64,000 nucleotides of DNA from Rotaria sordida (Eukaryota > Rotifera > Eurotatoria > Philodinida > Philodinidae): assembly GCA_905250125.1 (NCBI GenBank), contig CAJNOL010000443.1, positions 62,001-126,000 on the forward strand. Reading direction: 5' to 3'. Below are positions 1 through 15,918 of the stretch, piece by piece. The notes under the pieces are model-generated. The model was not told the DNA's origin. It made no database searches and saw only the letters and a program-made list of their open reading frames with translations. Both the position numbers and the translations under genes were made by a program. Within the stretch, counting starts at the first letter, position 1. The number at the start of each line of letters is the position of its first letter.

Positions 1-546
1 AAAATGATCAAACATAAATATTTCTATATACCACACTCGATTATTAACACATTTGAGACAATGAGACATAGTATATGATTATACTCATTGTAGAATTGAA
101 GTCGAGTCAAAGATTTTTTTGTTTTGATAAGTTAACTCCTTTTATAGAAAAAAAAAATCAATTTCTTATGCAAACAACAGATCAAATATCAAGACTCGAT
201 AATTTCTCTTTATTTTCGTTCGAGTTACTTATCCTATAAAGAATTTCAAATATTCTCGATTCTATATGTTCATCATGACTTATCTTATCAGAAAACTATA
301 AAAATAAATCGGATTAATTCTATTATATTTGCTAAGACACACTCATATTTGTAGGAGAGATGCTCATAGCAGCGTTGACGCCGTTGTGAGAGCATCAGAT
401 TTCTATCCGTGATAGACATATTTGATTTGTAGGTAATATTTAATAATGTTTGGTTTATTTTGATTGAGTTTGTTGATTTATTTTTCGATATCGTTGATCT
501 AATGTATTTGTGATAATAATAAAAATATTGAAATAAAATATTTTAG
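1..546. other. No gene seen; sequence upstream of the ENTPD exon
   Basis: AT-rich sequence leading to a clear acceptor (TTTTAG) at 541-546. I looked here for the N-terminal half of the nucleoside phosphatase that starts at 547 and found no exon carrying the expected apyrase motifs. Reading back from the only nearby donor-like site (around 431) in the phase required meets a stop codon. A short GC-rich patch around 366-392 (GCAGCGTTGACGCCGTTG) resembles the GC-cluster motif at 35.9-36.2 kb. Confidence 0.6.
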
Positions 547-1546
547 GTGAACAATTTTATGCAAGTCGTATAGCAGCACTCGATTTAGGTGGTGGTTCAA
601 CACAAATAACATATAATCCATCATTATCAAATACAAGTTTAGCTGAAAAATTAAATTTATTATTAAAAGCTCAACAACCAATTGAACCTAAAGAAATAAA
701 TGCATTTCGTGATTTAGCTAATAAAAAGAAAAAACAAATGCCAAGAATTGATGTTGATCAAGCTGATTTAGAAGAAATAAAACCAGCTAAAATAGTTAAT
801 ATTCGTGATAAAAAAAGTGATAATAAAAATTTAAATGAAGAAGAAATATTAATGAGACATATGCATCAATTTCGAATGTTTCGTCGAGATATAAAACTTT
901 ATTCACGTTCATATTTAGGTTATGGTTTAATGATTGCTCGTCAAACAATATTTATTAATGAAACAAATGATAAACAATTAATTCAATCACATCAATTAAA
1001 AAGTCGATGTTTTTTAAATGATGTTACTGGAAAATTTAAATTTCAAGAAGTTGTTTGGACTGTTCAATCTCAACAAGGTTTTCAATTTTCTTTTTCTTTT
1101 TCTTTTTTTTTAATAAAAAATAATAAATAATGTGATTTTGTTAAGATATAAATGAAGAGGAACGTTTTTATTCGTGTTTGTCATTAATTGATGATTATGT
1201 TGGTTTAAATGTTGAAAGAGGTGTTGGTCTTGATCAAATGTCAATATATGTATTTTCATATTTTTATGATATAGCAAGTGAGGCTGGTTTATTATCAAGT
1301 GAAGATGATCCATCATCAATAACAATAATGCCAATAAGAGTATTAAAACAAACAGCTAAAAATGTTTGTCAGGGTAGAACAACAACATCAAAAGAACATC
1401 CTTTTTTATGTTTTGATTTAACATATATTTATTCATTATTAACTAAAGGTTATGGATTATCTGAAGAGGTTTTAATTCATATTTGTAAAAAAATTCAACA
1501 ATTTGAAGTTGCATGGTCTCTTGGTTTAGCATTAAAATTGTTATAG
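547..1546 (+). CDS. Ectonucleoside triphosphate diphosphohydrolase 5/6-like, C-terminal half (5' incomplete)
   Basis: GDA1/CD39 family enzyme that removes phosphate from nucleoside di- or triphosphates in the secretory pathway or outside the cell. Two exons, 547-1077 and 1146-1546; the 68 bp GT-AG intron keeps phase 1. The first exon opens with GEQFYASR and then ALDLGGGSTQITY, the fourth apyrase conserved region, which carries the phosphate-binding DLGGGSTQ. Later blocks also fit ENTPD5/6: a YLGYGLMIARQ stretch, SIYVFSYFYD, and near the end FLCFDLTYIYSLL followed by a final helix. The region between DLGGGSTQ and YLGYG is lengthened by a lysine- and glutamate-rich insert of about 90 residues. 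The first three apyrase regions, about 150-200 residues, are absent from the window. Either the gene starts outside it behind a longer intron, or it is 5' truncated. Family call firm; functionality uncertain. Confidence 0.85.
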
Positions 1547-1792
1547 AATATTCCTTCTTTTTTCTTTTTTTTTTTTCTTTATTTAACTTTTATTGTTATT
1601 CACTTTTTCTTTCTTTTTGGCAACGACAAACAGATTTTTGTTTTTCAATCGATGTCTTTATTCTTTCTTTTCTATTAATATATTGGAAATTTAATTCTGT
1701 TTATTGTTTTGTTTTTTTCATATTTTATGAAAAAAAGCTTATTTGAGAATATTCTAATATTTAGTTAAATAAGAAGAATTAAATTAAATCTA

Positions 1793-2563
1793 ATGTCAAC
1801 GCATAAAAAAACAAATAAAAATAAACAACAACTTAAAATTGATATAACGAGTGATAATATTTGTCGTGAGTAAAATAAAATAATATTTGAGAATAATAAA
1901 AAGAAAAATGTTTATCTTGTAGCATGATGTTACATTGGTAAACGTCGTTTAGAAAACGCACTTTCTCAAATAAATCTCTCTAATATAAATCTATCAATAA
2001 ACTGGTATCCATTTCAATTAGATCCTAATCTTCCACGTGATGGATCAGTTATGAAAATCGATCGTTATAAAGAAAAATTTCGTAAAAGTTTTATTAGAGA
2101 AAACTTATCAGAAATTATTGAAATAGGTAAACAAGAAGGAATTCATTTTTCATGTGGAGGTCAAATTGGTTCAACATTTGATTCACATCGTCTTCTTTAT
2201 TATGTTAAACAAGAAGAAAATGGTGAAAATAAACAAAATGATTTAATAGATGTTTTATTTCGTGCTTATTTTGAATAAGAACAAGATTTATCTGATCATA
2301 AAATTTTAATTAAATTAGCTGAAGAAATTGGTTTTGATTCAAATAAAATAAAAGAATTTCTTCAATCTGATCAATATAAAAAAGAAGTTGAACAAGAAAT
2401 AAATCAAAGTCGAGAAGGAGATATATCTCGTGTACCACATTTTCGTATTAATGATCGAATTGAACTTAGTAGAGCTCAACATCCACCAATATTTATTCAA
2501 GCTTTTAGAAAAGCTGGTCTTCAATTTAAAACTAAACAAGTTAATTCCTATATTTATTTCTGA
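1793..2563 (+). pseudogene. DsbA/FrnE-like thioredoxin-fold oxidoreductase, disrupted by two in-frame stops
   Basis: Related to the DSBA-like/FrnE (2-hydroxychromene-2-carboxylate isomerase-like) family. Exon 1 starts ATG at 1793 and ends 1865; a 57 bp intron (GTGAGT to TTGTAG) ends at 1922; exon 2 runs 1923-2563. The joined frame reads ITSDNICP-stop-CYIGKRRLENAL, so a TGA at 1925-1927 sits exactly where the family has the tryptophan of its CPWC motif. A second in-frame stop, TAA at 2276-2278, falls between AYFE and EQDLSDHK, where homologues run straight through. Beyond it the frame continues to a normal family end (VPHFRINDRIELSRAQHPPIFIQAF), in which two expected glycines read as arginine. 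There are no frameshifts and the splice sites look intact, so the decay is recent. A sequencing or collapse error is possible but would have to occur twice. Confidence 0.82.
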
Positions 2564-2692
2564 TCTTATTTATTTTGTTTTTTTTTTCTTGAAAGATTTC
2601 TTCACGCAAATGTTTTTTCAATATCGTATAAAACATCTTTTAGTATTTTCATGTAAATGATAATTTAATTTTTTTCTTTAGTTAAAAAAGTG

Positions 2693-4387
2693 TTAATAAC
2701 GAAAGTGAAGTTGTCTTGGTGTCATATATTGTTGTACAAGATCCATTGTAACTTCTTTTCGTCGTTCTTGATGTTGACTAACTAATGTTTGTAAAACTTC
2801 AATTAAGATTTTTTTTAATTCACCAGTTAATAATTTTCCCGATGAATAATCCTTTTTTATTTTCAAATAAAAAATAAATAAAGATTTATAAAATCGTAAA
2901 TAAATAATTTACTTGTCGAATTTGTTCAAGTCTTTCGTCATCATCCATAAAAAATCTAAGATATTGAAAAGAAACATCAACAGCACAATCTCCACCTTTA
3001 GCACGATGTTCTTCAATTGATTCTTTTCCTCCACTGAATGCATATTTATTGATCTAGATTTTTGTTTTTCTTTTTAAATTAATATTTCAAAAAAGAAATT
3101 TACTTTTGTTTTAATATCTTTTGGTGAATCAGTTAGAAAAATTGATGAATTGGAATCCGATGCAGACATTTTAGATTTTGATCCTTGAAGTGCAGGAAAA
3201 AAAGTTGAATGAATTAATACTGGTTTTGGAAAATTTAAACGTGGTGCAACATCACGTGCCATTCGAAAATATGGATCCTTTTTTTTTGTTTTTTATAAAT
3301 AATTATTATTTATTATTTATAGAAATCAATTCTAATTACCTGATCAATAGCACATGGAATTAGACAAGGATATTCTTGTTGAAGTTTTTCACCAAAAATA
3401 GATGGAAATGATGAACTGAGAGAAGGTGCAGCTTCAATAGCAGGAAAAGCAATTTTTCCAATAGAATCACTTTCAGTAAAACCAAATATTCCTATGAGAA
3501 TAAACAATATTTAAATAATTATTTTATTAAATCATTCTATTTTAATATTAACCTTTTACTTGATTGAAAGTAACACATTTTTGAATACGACAAATATTTC
3601 GATAAAAATTTGGACATTGACTAATTTTTAAAAAACAAAACATTTTTATTTAAAGAAAAAAAAACAAATAACTTACCCCATATAATCAAAATCGGAAAAA
3701 ATAAATGTTTTTGTTAAATCAAATCCACATGCAATTATATCTTTAGCATTTTCATATGCATATTTATTTGCTTCTTCAATTGTTATATCTTTCCAGAGAA
3801 ATTTTTCATCATCAGTCATTTGTATTACTAATGGAACATCAAATGCATCTTGTAACCATCTTTAATTATTATTTATTTATTTTTATCTTGAAAAAAAAAA
3901 TTTCTTTTGTTTTTTTACTTTGTCATTATAAATGGAATAAGATGACCAAGATGCATTGCTTCACTTGATGGTCCACGACCTGTATATAAGAAAAATGGTT
4001 TTTTCTGTTCATACGCTGTAAGAATGAAATCAAGATCTCTAAAAGAAAAAAAAAAATACAATGACATTATTTATTTTTTAAAAACTGGATTTTTTTTTAA
4101 TGAACCTGTGTGAAAAAAAAATTCCTCGTCGAATAAAATGATGAACAGGTTTTTTAATGATTGATTCAATACGTGCTATTAAATCAGGAGAAATTTTTGA
4201 TGAACCAAATCGACCTTAAATTAAATCAATAGAATATTTAATAAATAATATTCAATAATAACATACGAATAAGTTTATCATAATCGATTCCTGTATCTGA
4301 ATGACCGATTACTTCCCATGGAGTAACCTTGTCTTCAACTTCGTCGATTGTTTTTTCAACTACTTCTTCTGCTATTGGGTATGACAT
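2693..4387 (-). CDS. WARS1: Tryptophanyl-tRNA synthetase, cytoplasmic
   Basis: Charges tRNA-Trp with tryptophan in the cytosol. It reads on the minus strand from ATG at 4387 ([16 protein letters not shown]) through about eight exons, separated by AT-rich introns of roughly 40-70 bp, to TAA at 2693-2695. Class I signatures are present: [16 protein letters not shown] (the HIGH-type motif) around 3920-3985, and [15 protein letters not shown], the eukaryotic KMSAS form, around 3120-3180. The C-terminal block ([18 protein letters not shown], then [11 protein letters not shown]) matches animal and fungal cytoplasmic enzymes. The N-terminus starts shortly before the DYDKLI block, so the WHEP domain of the vertebrate enzyme is absent. 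The estimated length is about 390 residues. The gene converges on the disrupted FrnE-like gene, with about 130 bp between them. Confidence 0.93.
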
Positions 4388-5043
4388 TCTAAAATCAATT
4401 ATAATATTACATCAAATATCGATCATTTATATTCGTTCAATTGCATCAGATTATATTCTTGATACATGGGAAGACGTCAGGTCCTTGCAACAGACACTTT
4501 ATTCTATTATAGTTTCTATTGGTACAACAATTATCCAGTTAATTCGAAGTGGAACGTTGTGCGTTTTCCTTGCCTTTTTGTCATTTATCAGAGAAGAGCA
4601 TTTTTTTTCTATTGAAACTTAGAAAAATATCATCTTTTTATCTTATTTGCAGTTTTATAGAATTGAATGGATCACTAATCTTTATTAGTCATTTTCGATA
4701 GATACCACTAGATACTGGATATTTTTAAAACCTACAAACACCTACGAATCTGAAGGTGAGACCATTCATAGATCGAACTCGGCAAGATGATTAGCTCCTT
4801 GGGGATTCTCACAGGAAAAGCTGATCTAGACTGCATTTTTTAACAAAAGAATGTGAGAAGGGATTTATTAGATTTCTATACCCATACAGAAACCCTTAAC
4901 AAAGATAAACCGGGATGCTGCTCAATCTACCAATAAAATTTATATACCTTATCTAAAACAAATTCAACAGAGAAAATATTTCTCTATCTACTCAATCTGA
5001 AATCATGGGTCACTGTCTATAATCAAATTTCACCTAACAAAAC

Positions 5044-6025
5044 TGACTGCTTCTATTCAGATGAAATAAAAAATAAAGGAAAACTATCTCTAACTTTACT
5101 AGATGGAGAAAATGATCGTTTTTATTAAGATGCAATGAAAACTAAAGAAAAACTATCTATATCTCCATTAGATAAAAAAAAATGATTTCTCTGTTTACGA
5201 TCAAATAAAACTAAAACAACGCTAACTTTATCTCTATTGAATGAAAAAAAATGACTATTTGTATTAAGATCGAATAAAACTATAGGTAAACTAACTCTAT
5301 CTCTACTAGATAACATAAATGACTACTTCTATTACGATAGAATAAAAGCAAAAGATAACTAATGGCAAAGTATACTTATTCGTCAATCATTTTATTTAGT
5401 TTTATTCAAAAACAATAGTGACGCTTTCCACCTACACACAAGGTCATTATCAACGCAAAATGATAGAAAGTGAAAAATATGTACAAAATTGTCCTTTTTC
5501 TTTTCTTTTATTCTGTTCGTACTATTGATAAACATTTCACTGCGATCGAAATATTATCTCCCCCCTTTCATTGTAATGTTTATCAATCGTCACACCAAAA
5601 CAAAAGAAAAGAACAATTTTGTACATATTTTTCACTGTCTATCATTTTGGTTGATAATGACTTTGTGTGTAGGTGGAAAACGTCACTATTGTTTTTGAAT
5701 AAAACTAAATAAAATGATTGACGAATTAGTATACATTATCATTAGCTTATTTTCTTATATCTCGTCGAATAATATAAATAAAGGAACTGTACCAGATGAA
5801 AAAATGGCTATTTCGATTAGGATGAAAAAAAAATTAAAAAAAACTAACTCTATCTCTATTAAGATGAAATAAAACTACAGAAACACTAATTTATTTCTAT
5901 CGAATGAAAAAAATGATTTTTTTTTTATTCATATCGAAAATAACCGAAAGGACACTAATTCTCTCGTTGCTTACTTAGATAAAAGAAATGATTGTTTCTA
6001 TTAAGATGTAATAAAACTAAATGGG
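5044..6025. repeat. Degenerate ~69 bp tandem (satellite-like) array
   Basis: A motif near TGACTATTTCTATTAAGAT, followed by GAATAAAACTAAAG and CTAACTCTATCTCTACTAGA, recurs with starts at about 5044, 5113, 5183, 5252 and 5320 (spacings 69, 70, 69 and 68 bp). After the interrupting foldback it resumes at about 5804, 5913 and 5989, and a degraded copy can be seen in 5734-5803. Copies differ by substitutions and small indels. No open frame persists across the units. Confidence 0.75.
5371..5733. mobile_element. Foldback (long palindrome) element, MITE-like
   Basis: The left arm begins TATACTTATTCGTCAATC at 5371 and runs to about 5539. The right arm, about 5574-5733, is its near-perfect reverse complement ending GATTGACGAATTAGTATA. 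Shared blocks, in order, include the stretch around CCACCTACACACAA, the stretch around GAAAAATATGTACAAAATTG, and ATTGATAAACATT at the inner ends. The loop is only about 35 bp. Arm identity is high, around nine in ten positions by eye, with a few indels. The element carries no open frame for a transposase. It lies inside the ~69 bp satellite array, so it inserted after the array formed. The outermost bases TATA could reflect a TA-type target site, but the flanks are too degenerate to be sure. Confidence 0.8.
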
Positions 6026-8560
6026 CAATACAATACAAATTGTGGGAAAAGTTTGTTAAGTTCATCAAAGAGAAGAATTGTTGTATACTCGTTTGCCGAA
6101 TGACTCTGAATTTTTCTAGAATTCTTCTTATTGTTGCACATTATTTGTATTTATTTTTATTGTTTTTGTCCGTGTATTGTAAATAAGACTGTCACGATAT
6201 CGACAGCTAAAAGATCAACGTTGAAAACAGATGTTGATTAAAGAACTAAAAGTTATGCTGATAATTTTTTATACAGAAAATAATGAGAAAAAAATTTAAT
6301 ATATTTGAGAACATTGACGAATTCATTTATAGGTAATCAATATTCTTTCTCAATATAACGGGATAATTTTATATAGGTTATGAAACGAACGACAAGGTGT
6401 TCTGTATTTTTAAAACTGATTTTTGAATTCACGAGAAAGCATTTGACAATTAGGAGAACGACAGATAACGCGTTCTTTTCTCCCTAAGAATGATGTTGGA
6501 TTGTCTGGAATGCATTCATCAGTTCAAAAAATCCATTCTCAAGTATTTATTGAGAGAAGATCAAAGAAAACGTTTAATGAAAACTTCATGAAGAAATTCA
6601 ACATCGGATACAACACACAAAGGTCGTGTACCCTCATATAATCCATATATCGATCCATATTTACATGTTCATTCTTGCAATTGTTTTGAATATCTTTTCG
6701 CCACCCATAAAGTTCTCAAGTGACCAAAGAAAAATTGATGCGGTGGTCCTGGAATATTACGAAGCCTGAAATAATGAAACTATTGTTAATTATCCATAAA
6801 TATGTTCCTAAGAAACATATAAGACATGCACAAAGACAAGCGGTTAGAATCATGCTTCTATACTCTATATAATAGAATAAAATAAAAAGAAACGCATTCT
6901 TTGATAAAGATTATTATTTTTCTAGACGAAAAGTATAAATAAGCATTTATCTTTGAAGAAAAAAACAGTTATCTATCGTACCATAATCACATGATCATTG
7001 AAATAAATCATTACTACGCCTCATATATATGTAAGTACATCTGCTGCTGAATGCAGTATTTTGAGATCTATGAAAATCAAATCTGTGTTCGATTGTTAAC
7101 TAAAAGAAATGTGATGTTTGAAGATTAAGAAAAAGATGATGATCGCTTGAATCTTGATTACAAAGCAGTCGGTTGTTGAACTACTTCAAATAGGGATGTT
7201 CAAAAAGAAAAATACGAACAGAAATGAAGTGTATCTCAAAAAGATTTCCATGTTGAAGATGATTGTTGATCTGAAAACTAGTGAATATCGGATTGACTCT
7301 TATTAAGAAAAAAACTTTTAAGTGTGAATGACCACTTCGAATGGAAGACACACTATTTTGTAGAAGATCACATGAGAATCACAAGCTTTTTATAGATATT
7401 GTGCTTCGAGAGTTATATGCATCAGCTGATTCCGTCACTTTTAGCTGTCCATTATCACATCATAGACCAAGAAATGCTTACAAATATCGTATTTTGCACA
7501 TGTCAATGGCGCTATTATTCCTTAGATAAATTATTTACATATTAGAGTCTAAGCATTGTCAGTAATCTTTTGAAGTTGGAGTCTTACTAACCCTTGTGTT
7601 TCGAATATGCAACAAATTGTTTCATGGTTAATTCTTCTGCCTGATTTAAAGCAGTATGTCACATATATAGTCAATGAAAATAATAAATAATAAAAAGAAA
7701 ACACCTAAAACATAACGTTCGTTGATAATGACTACAAGGAATGAATGCGCTTTTATCACGATTACCATCTGAATAACTGTTTATTACGAAAACGAAATAG
7801 AGTTCTATTATGCTGAAGAATTCTGAAGATTAAAAAGTTTTATTCAGCATATTATGAGTACACAGATCAGGTCCGGGTCCAAAGAAGCTCAATCAACTGG
7901 ATTCAGGTCTGAGCTCGGTTCTGAACAAAGTTATTGAATCGACCGGTTTCGAGTTGGAACAGGGTTTGAAAGAGGTTCAATAAACGGCGTCTAAGTCCAG
8001 GTCAAAAAATTCTAGATCCGGGTAAGGTTGATTATGAGTGTGGTTCAGAAAGGAACATCTACATCTACACCCCACACGTAAGTGTCTGTACGGTGGTATC
8101 AAGAGCGAAAGTGTTGCGTCACGATGTATTCTTTTCAAGTTTTATCTTTTCGATATATTTCTTTTCTATATTTGTCCATCAAACAAAAATTTATACATTT
8201 ATCTGTACGAACTATTTTGACCACTGAAGAAATTCTCTGACGGTAATGGCAAAATTTGCTATCTTCAATATATTTCGATTAACCAATGTAGTTCTAGATT
8301 AATGCTAAATCAAAAGAAAAATGAAATGAACTTTGTTACAAATTCCATTATTTATCAATTGAAGGAATGAAGTTTAAAAATAACACGACTCTTGACATAA
8401 TATCGATTAATCCGATATTAATCAGAGAAAGTTTTAGTTTGGTTTTTCTATAAAAAACAAATAAATAATGTTTCTTGATGACTAGATTACGTTGAAGAAT
8501 AATGTCTTTCCATTGATTTTCTATGGTCTAGGTATAATGCAGATAAGAGAAGGTTGATTA

Positions 8561-13155
<4,595 letters not shown>

Positions 13156-13312
13156 CTTTCACATATGAATTATCAAACTTTTCCTTATGAAATAAAAGGA
13201 TAATCGTTAGCTAGTGTGATTTTGAAGCAAGTCTCATCTAATTTATCATCGTTTTTCAAGGATCTTCGCATATTGTATATAGACTAATAATCATAGAAAA
13301 ATATTGGTGAGT

Positions 13313-13367
13313 AGGGTGCGAGGTGTGGGTGTTAGAGACGAGAATACCAACACCTACACCCTCAAAC
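13313..13367. repeat. Small GT-rich hairpin (GGGTG...CACCC)
   Basis: AGGGTGCGAGGTGTGGGTG is followed about 20 bp later by the complementary AACACCTACACCCT. A very similar structure lies at 32544-32601. The word TGTGGG is the unit I recall for bdelloid telomeres, but only a single copy per arm is present. Confidence 0.55.
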
Positions 13368-15728
13368 ATCCATATTTTTCTGAACTTTCCGAGAAAAACT
13401 GACACAAAGAATTAACGAATAAAAATTTAAAAAATTGGACACGGTTAAGTTGTAGCGACAAGTGTTAGCTACATCGTGGCGCCGATCCGAAATCTCGAAC
13501 ATATGGAGATCTACTTTTTGATCCTTGATATAGGGATAACTCTTGAAGAACTCAATATTTTGGACTGAAATTTTTATTGTAAGCTCGCTAGGCTCGCACT
13601 CATATTCCCTAAAAATTTCAGCTAGAACGGTTGCTCTGAGATAAAATAGATTTTTGACAGAGGACCTTAAGGATCTTCGAATTTTTTAATATTGACTAAT
13701 AACTTACACAGAAGGTACCTCATCTTATATCTGAACTTTCAATTTTATCATTCTATATTCGACATCCGATATAGAAAAATCTATTTGAGTCGAATTTGAA
13801 GCAATATAGGATGTCAGAAACAAACAAACAATAGAAAAATGATTTTCTTACGGTAATCTGAAGTTAACTGATCGTTGTGATTAATAATAAGAAAATATCA
13901 CACGAATTATAATTCAGAATAGCTTCTGGTTAGCATTGAAGTAATAATAATAGTCAAGCTTAGAAATAATAATAATAGTCAAGCTTAGAAATTTAATTGA
14001 AGAATGTTCGAGCAACTATTCGTTTTATTCTAACATAAAAAATGAATGATTTTTTTTTCTCAATGTGGGTAATAGCGAAAAATTAGTTCCTTGTTGGTAA
14101 CTTCCAAATTACGTGGCAAACATACAGTAGGAAGAAAAGAAATCGAAAGTAGGATATTTTATAAACATTATTTTCTTTTCTGCACGTATCTATGTAACCT
14201 TTGGTAGGACGATGAATCATTGTATTTATATTAGTCATAGGTAAATAATGTCTTCACACTGAGTCTGAAAAAAGAGAACAAGTTCACCAACTCTCACTAT
14301 ATTGTCCACGTTGTTATTTTTCAACAAATTATGCGTTACATATTTATATTGTCACATTGTTTTATCAACGATATCTTAGTACAATGTGTTCCAACATTAG
14401 TATACAATATATTCGTTTTACACATAGAAGAATGAAGAGCTATAAACTATCGGTAAGGTACTAGATTTCAATATTACTTAATGATTATGTTCTTACAAAA
14501 GGCTTCCTAGATTTTATTTCAGTCTTATTTAAGAATGTGTTTAACAATGTAAGAGTCAATGTTCTATACTATATTTTCTTGCTTTCAAAATTGAGCTAAG
14601 CGAAGTTGATGAAGCCAATCTATTACTTGTTTTCATTAGAATTCAAAAATTGACATAAATTCTACATTCCTAATTTTATTATGCATAAACAAGATTCTTA
14701 TAAAATGAAGCATCGTAACGTTAATGAATTTTGGAAAACGCGAAAGCTGTATTTGTTCGTTTGTTTTTTTTTTAACTTTCTATTTATATCTGGAATGTAT
14801 GTTGACTTATGCACGATGATACTCTTTTTGGTAAATACTCGCTCGTTTGACTTCCGACTGTAAATGGAAGTAAGAAGAAGCTCGGATTATTAAAACATTC
14901 AGTTTTTTTTGCGTAAGGAATAGAAATTAAATACAATGATTCATCAACATTTTATTATAAATATACTCAATTCAACATAGAATTCTAATTATTTATCGAT
15001 TAATATTATTGTCATTTGATAAAAGTGGCAATATCCAAAGAATAATCAAGAAAAATAGATTAGAAAAAACTTGAACAACTTTGAACTGTAAAACAACAGT
15101 ACGTACAGATTGATGATTTCTATTTGTTAGATCTATAGATACTGTTTTCTACAATCAGTTTATTCACAACTATTGAAACAATTCTAAATATAAAAGTACA
15201 GGTATATTTACAATGACGATTAGATGAAGAATGGATTCCATTAAGATACAATATGTGGAAAAAAACACCTCAAAATACACATCGTCTGCCTGATGATATT
15301 TCTATAAGATGTTTTGTAAGATCGCTGAATCGAATTATTTATCTTTATTTGATTTCCTGACATTGTTTAAATTTCAATACTAATTTTCTAAACACATTCA
15401 TGACAATAAAAAGTGACATTAACTTCAGATAACCATGAGTGATTGTGTCATGAATCATTCTCGCGAAAATGATCCTACTGTTAAAAATGTAGTAGATACA
15501 TACGTGATTGTTGAAGGTAATTCCTTCACTTTTTGTTTCAATTAAGGAATAAATCCTAATATTATTTGTTTTTGAATTATAGTCAGTTTTTTTTAATATG
15601 CTTATCTAATTAATAGAATAATGACGAATGCAGTAAGAAAAGCAGTGCGGTTGTATAAGGCAAGAAAAAAAAACAACATGCACATGTCACTTTTTTCTCG
15701 TCCTGTTTGCTGTCTTGCATAATTAGTC

Positions 15729-15823
15729 AATAGAATTTCGCAACATTGGATAATTAATTAGTCAATNNNNNNNNNNATTTCGCAACATTGGATAATTAAT
15801 TAGTCAATAGAATTTCGCAACAT
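15729..15823. repeat. 35 bp tandem repeat containing a 10-N assembly gap
   Basis: The unit TAGAATTTCGCAACATTGG plus TAATTAATTAGTCAA occurs on both sides of ten Ns at 15767-15776. The sequence entering the gap and the sequence leaving it are the same repeat, out of register by only a few bases. The N run is a scaffolding placeholder, and the true copy number is unknown. It may even be an undetected overlap with no missing DNA. Confidence 0.85.
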
Positions 15824-15918
15824 ATATTCTTTCATGTAGACATCTCATATATATATATATATATATTCATACTGCTTTAGTTGAAACATTGAAATTTTTA
15901 TTATAAAAACAAAAACAA

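Larger units (their letters stand above)
4388..8560. other. Gene-free region with satellite array and foldback element
   Basis: No frame here can be tied to a protein family or linked by consistent splice sites. The recognisable contents are the ~69 bp tandem array (5044-6025) and the palindromic element inside it (5371-5733). Around 7865-8040 there is a patch rich in CAGGTC, GGGTCC and GAGTTGG words that looks like an old dispersed repeat. A similar word set occurs at 60.25-60.54 kb. The rest is unstructured AT-rich sequence. Confidence 0.6.
13156..15918. other. Intergenic region, no gene recognised
   Basis: Between the divergent starts of the ATRX-type gene and the dioxygenase. Contents: a short hairpin built on GGTGTGGGTGTT and AACACCTACACC (about 13313-13367); a perfect 25 bp tandem duplication (about 13944-13991, TAATAATAATAGTCAAGC); the repeat with the assembly gap at 15.73-15.82 kb; and an AT dinucleotide run near 15850-15868. 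Short open frames such as 14681-14863 show no family features. Confidence 0.6.

Noticed and set aside
1547..1746. 77-codon plus-strand frame rich in Phe and Ser
   Set aside because: It begins inside the last ENTPD codons in another frame and runs through T-rich 3' sequence. Composition alone explains it.
1793..2563. Reading TGA as Trp or selenocysteine in the CxxC motif of the FrnE-like gene
   Set aside because: Other genes in the window use TGA as a normal stop, a second stop (TAA) also interrupts the frame, and no selenocysteine element is evident. Pseudogene is simpler.
5470..5712. Open frames across the 5.4-5.7 kb palindrome
   Set aside because: The arms are reverse complements with no transposase features. 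The frames arise from a non-coding foldback.
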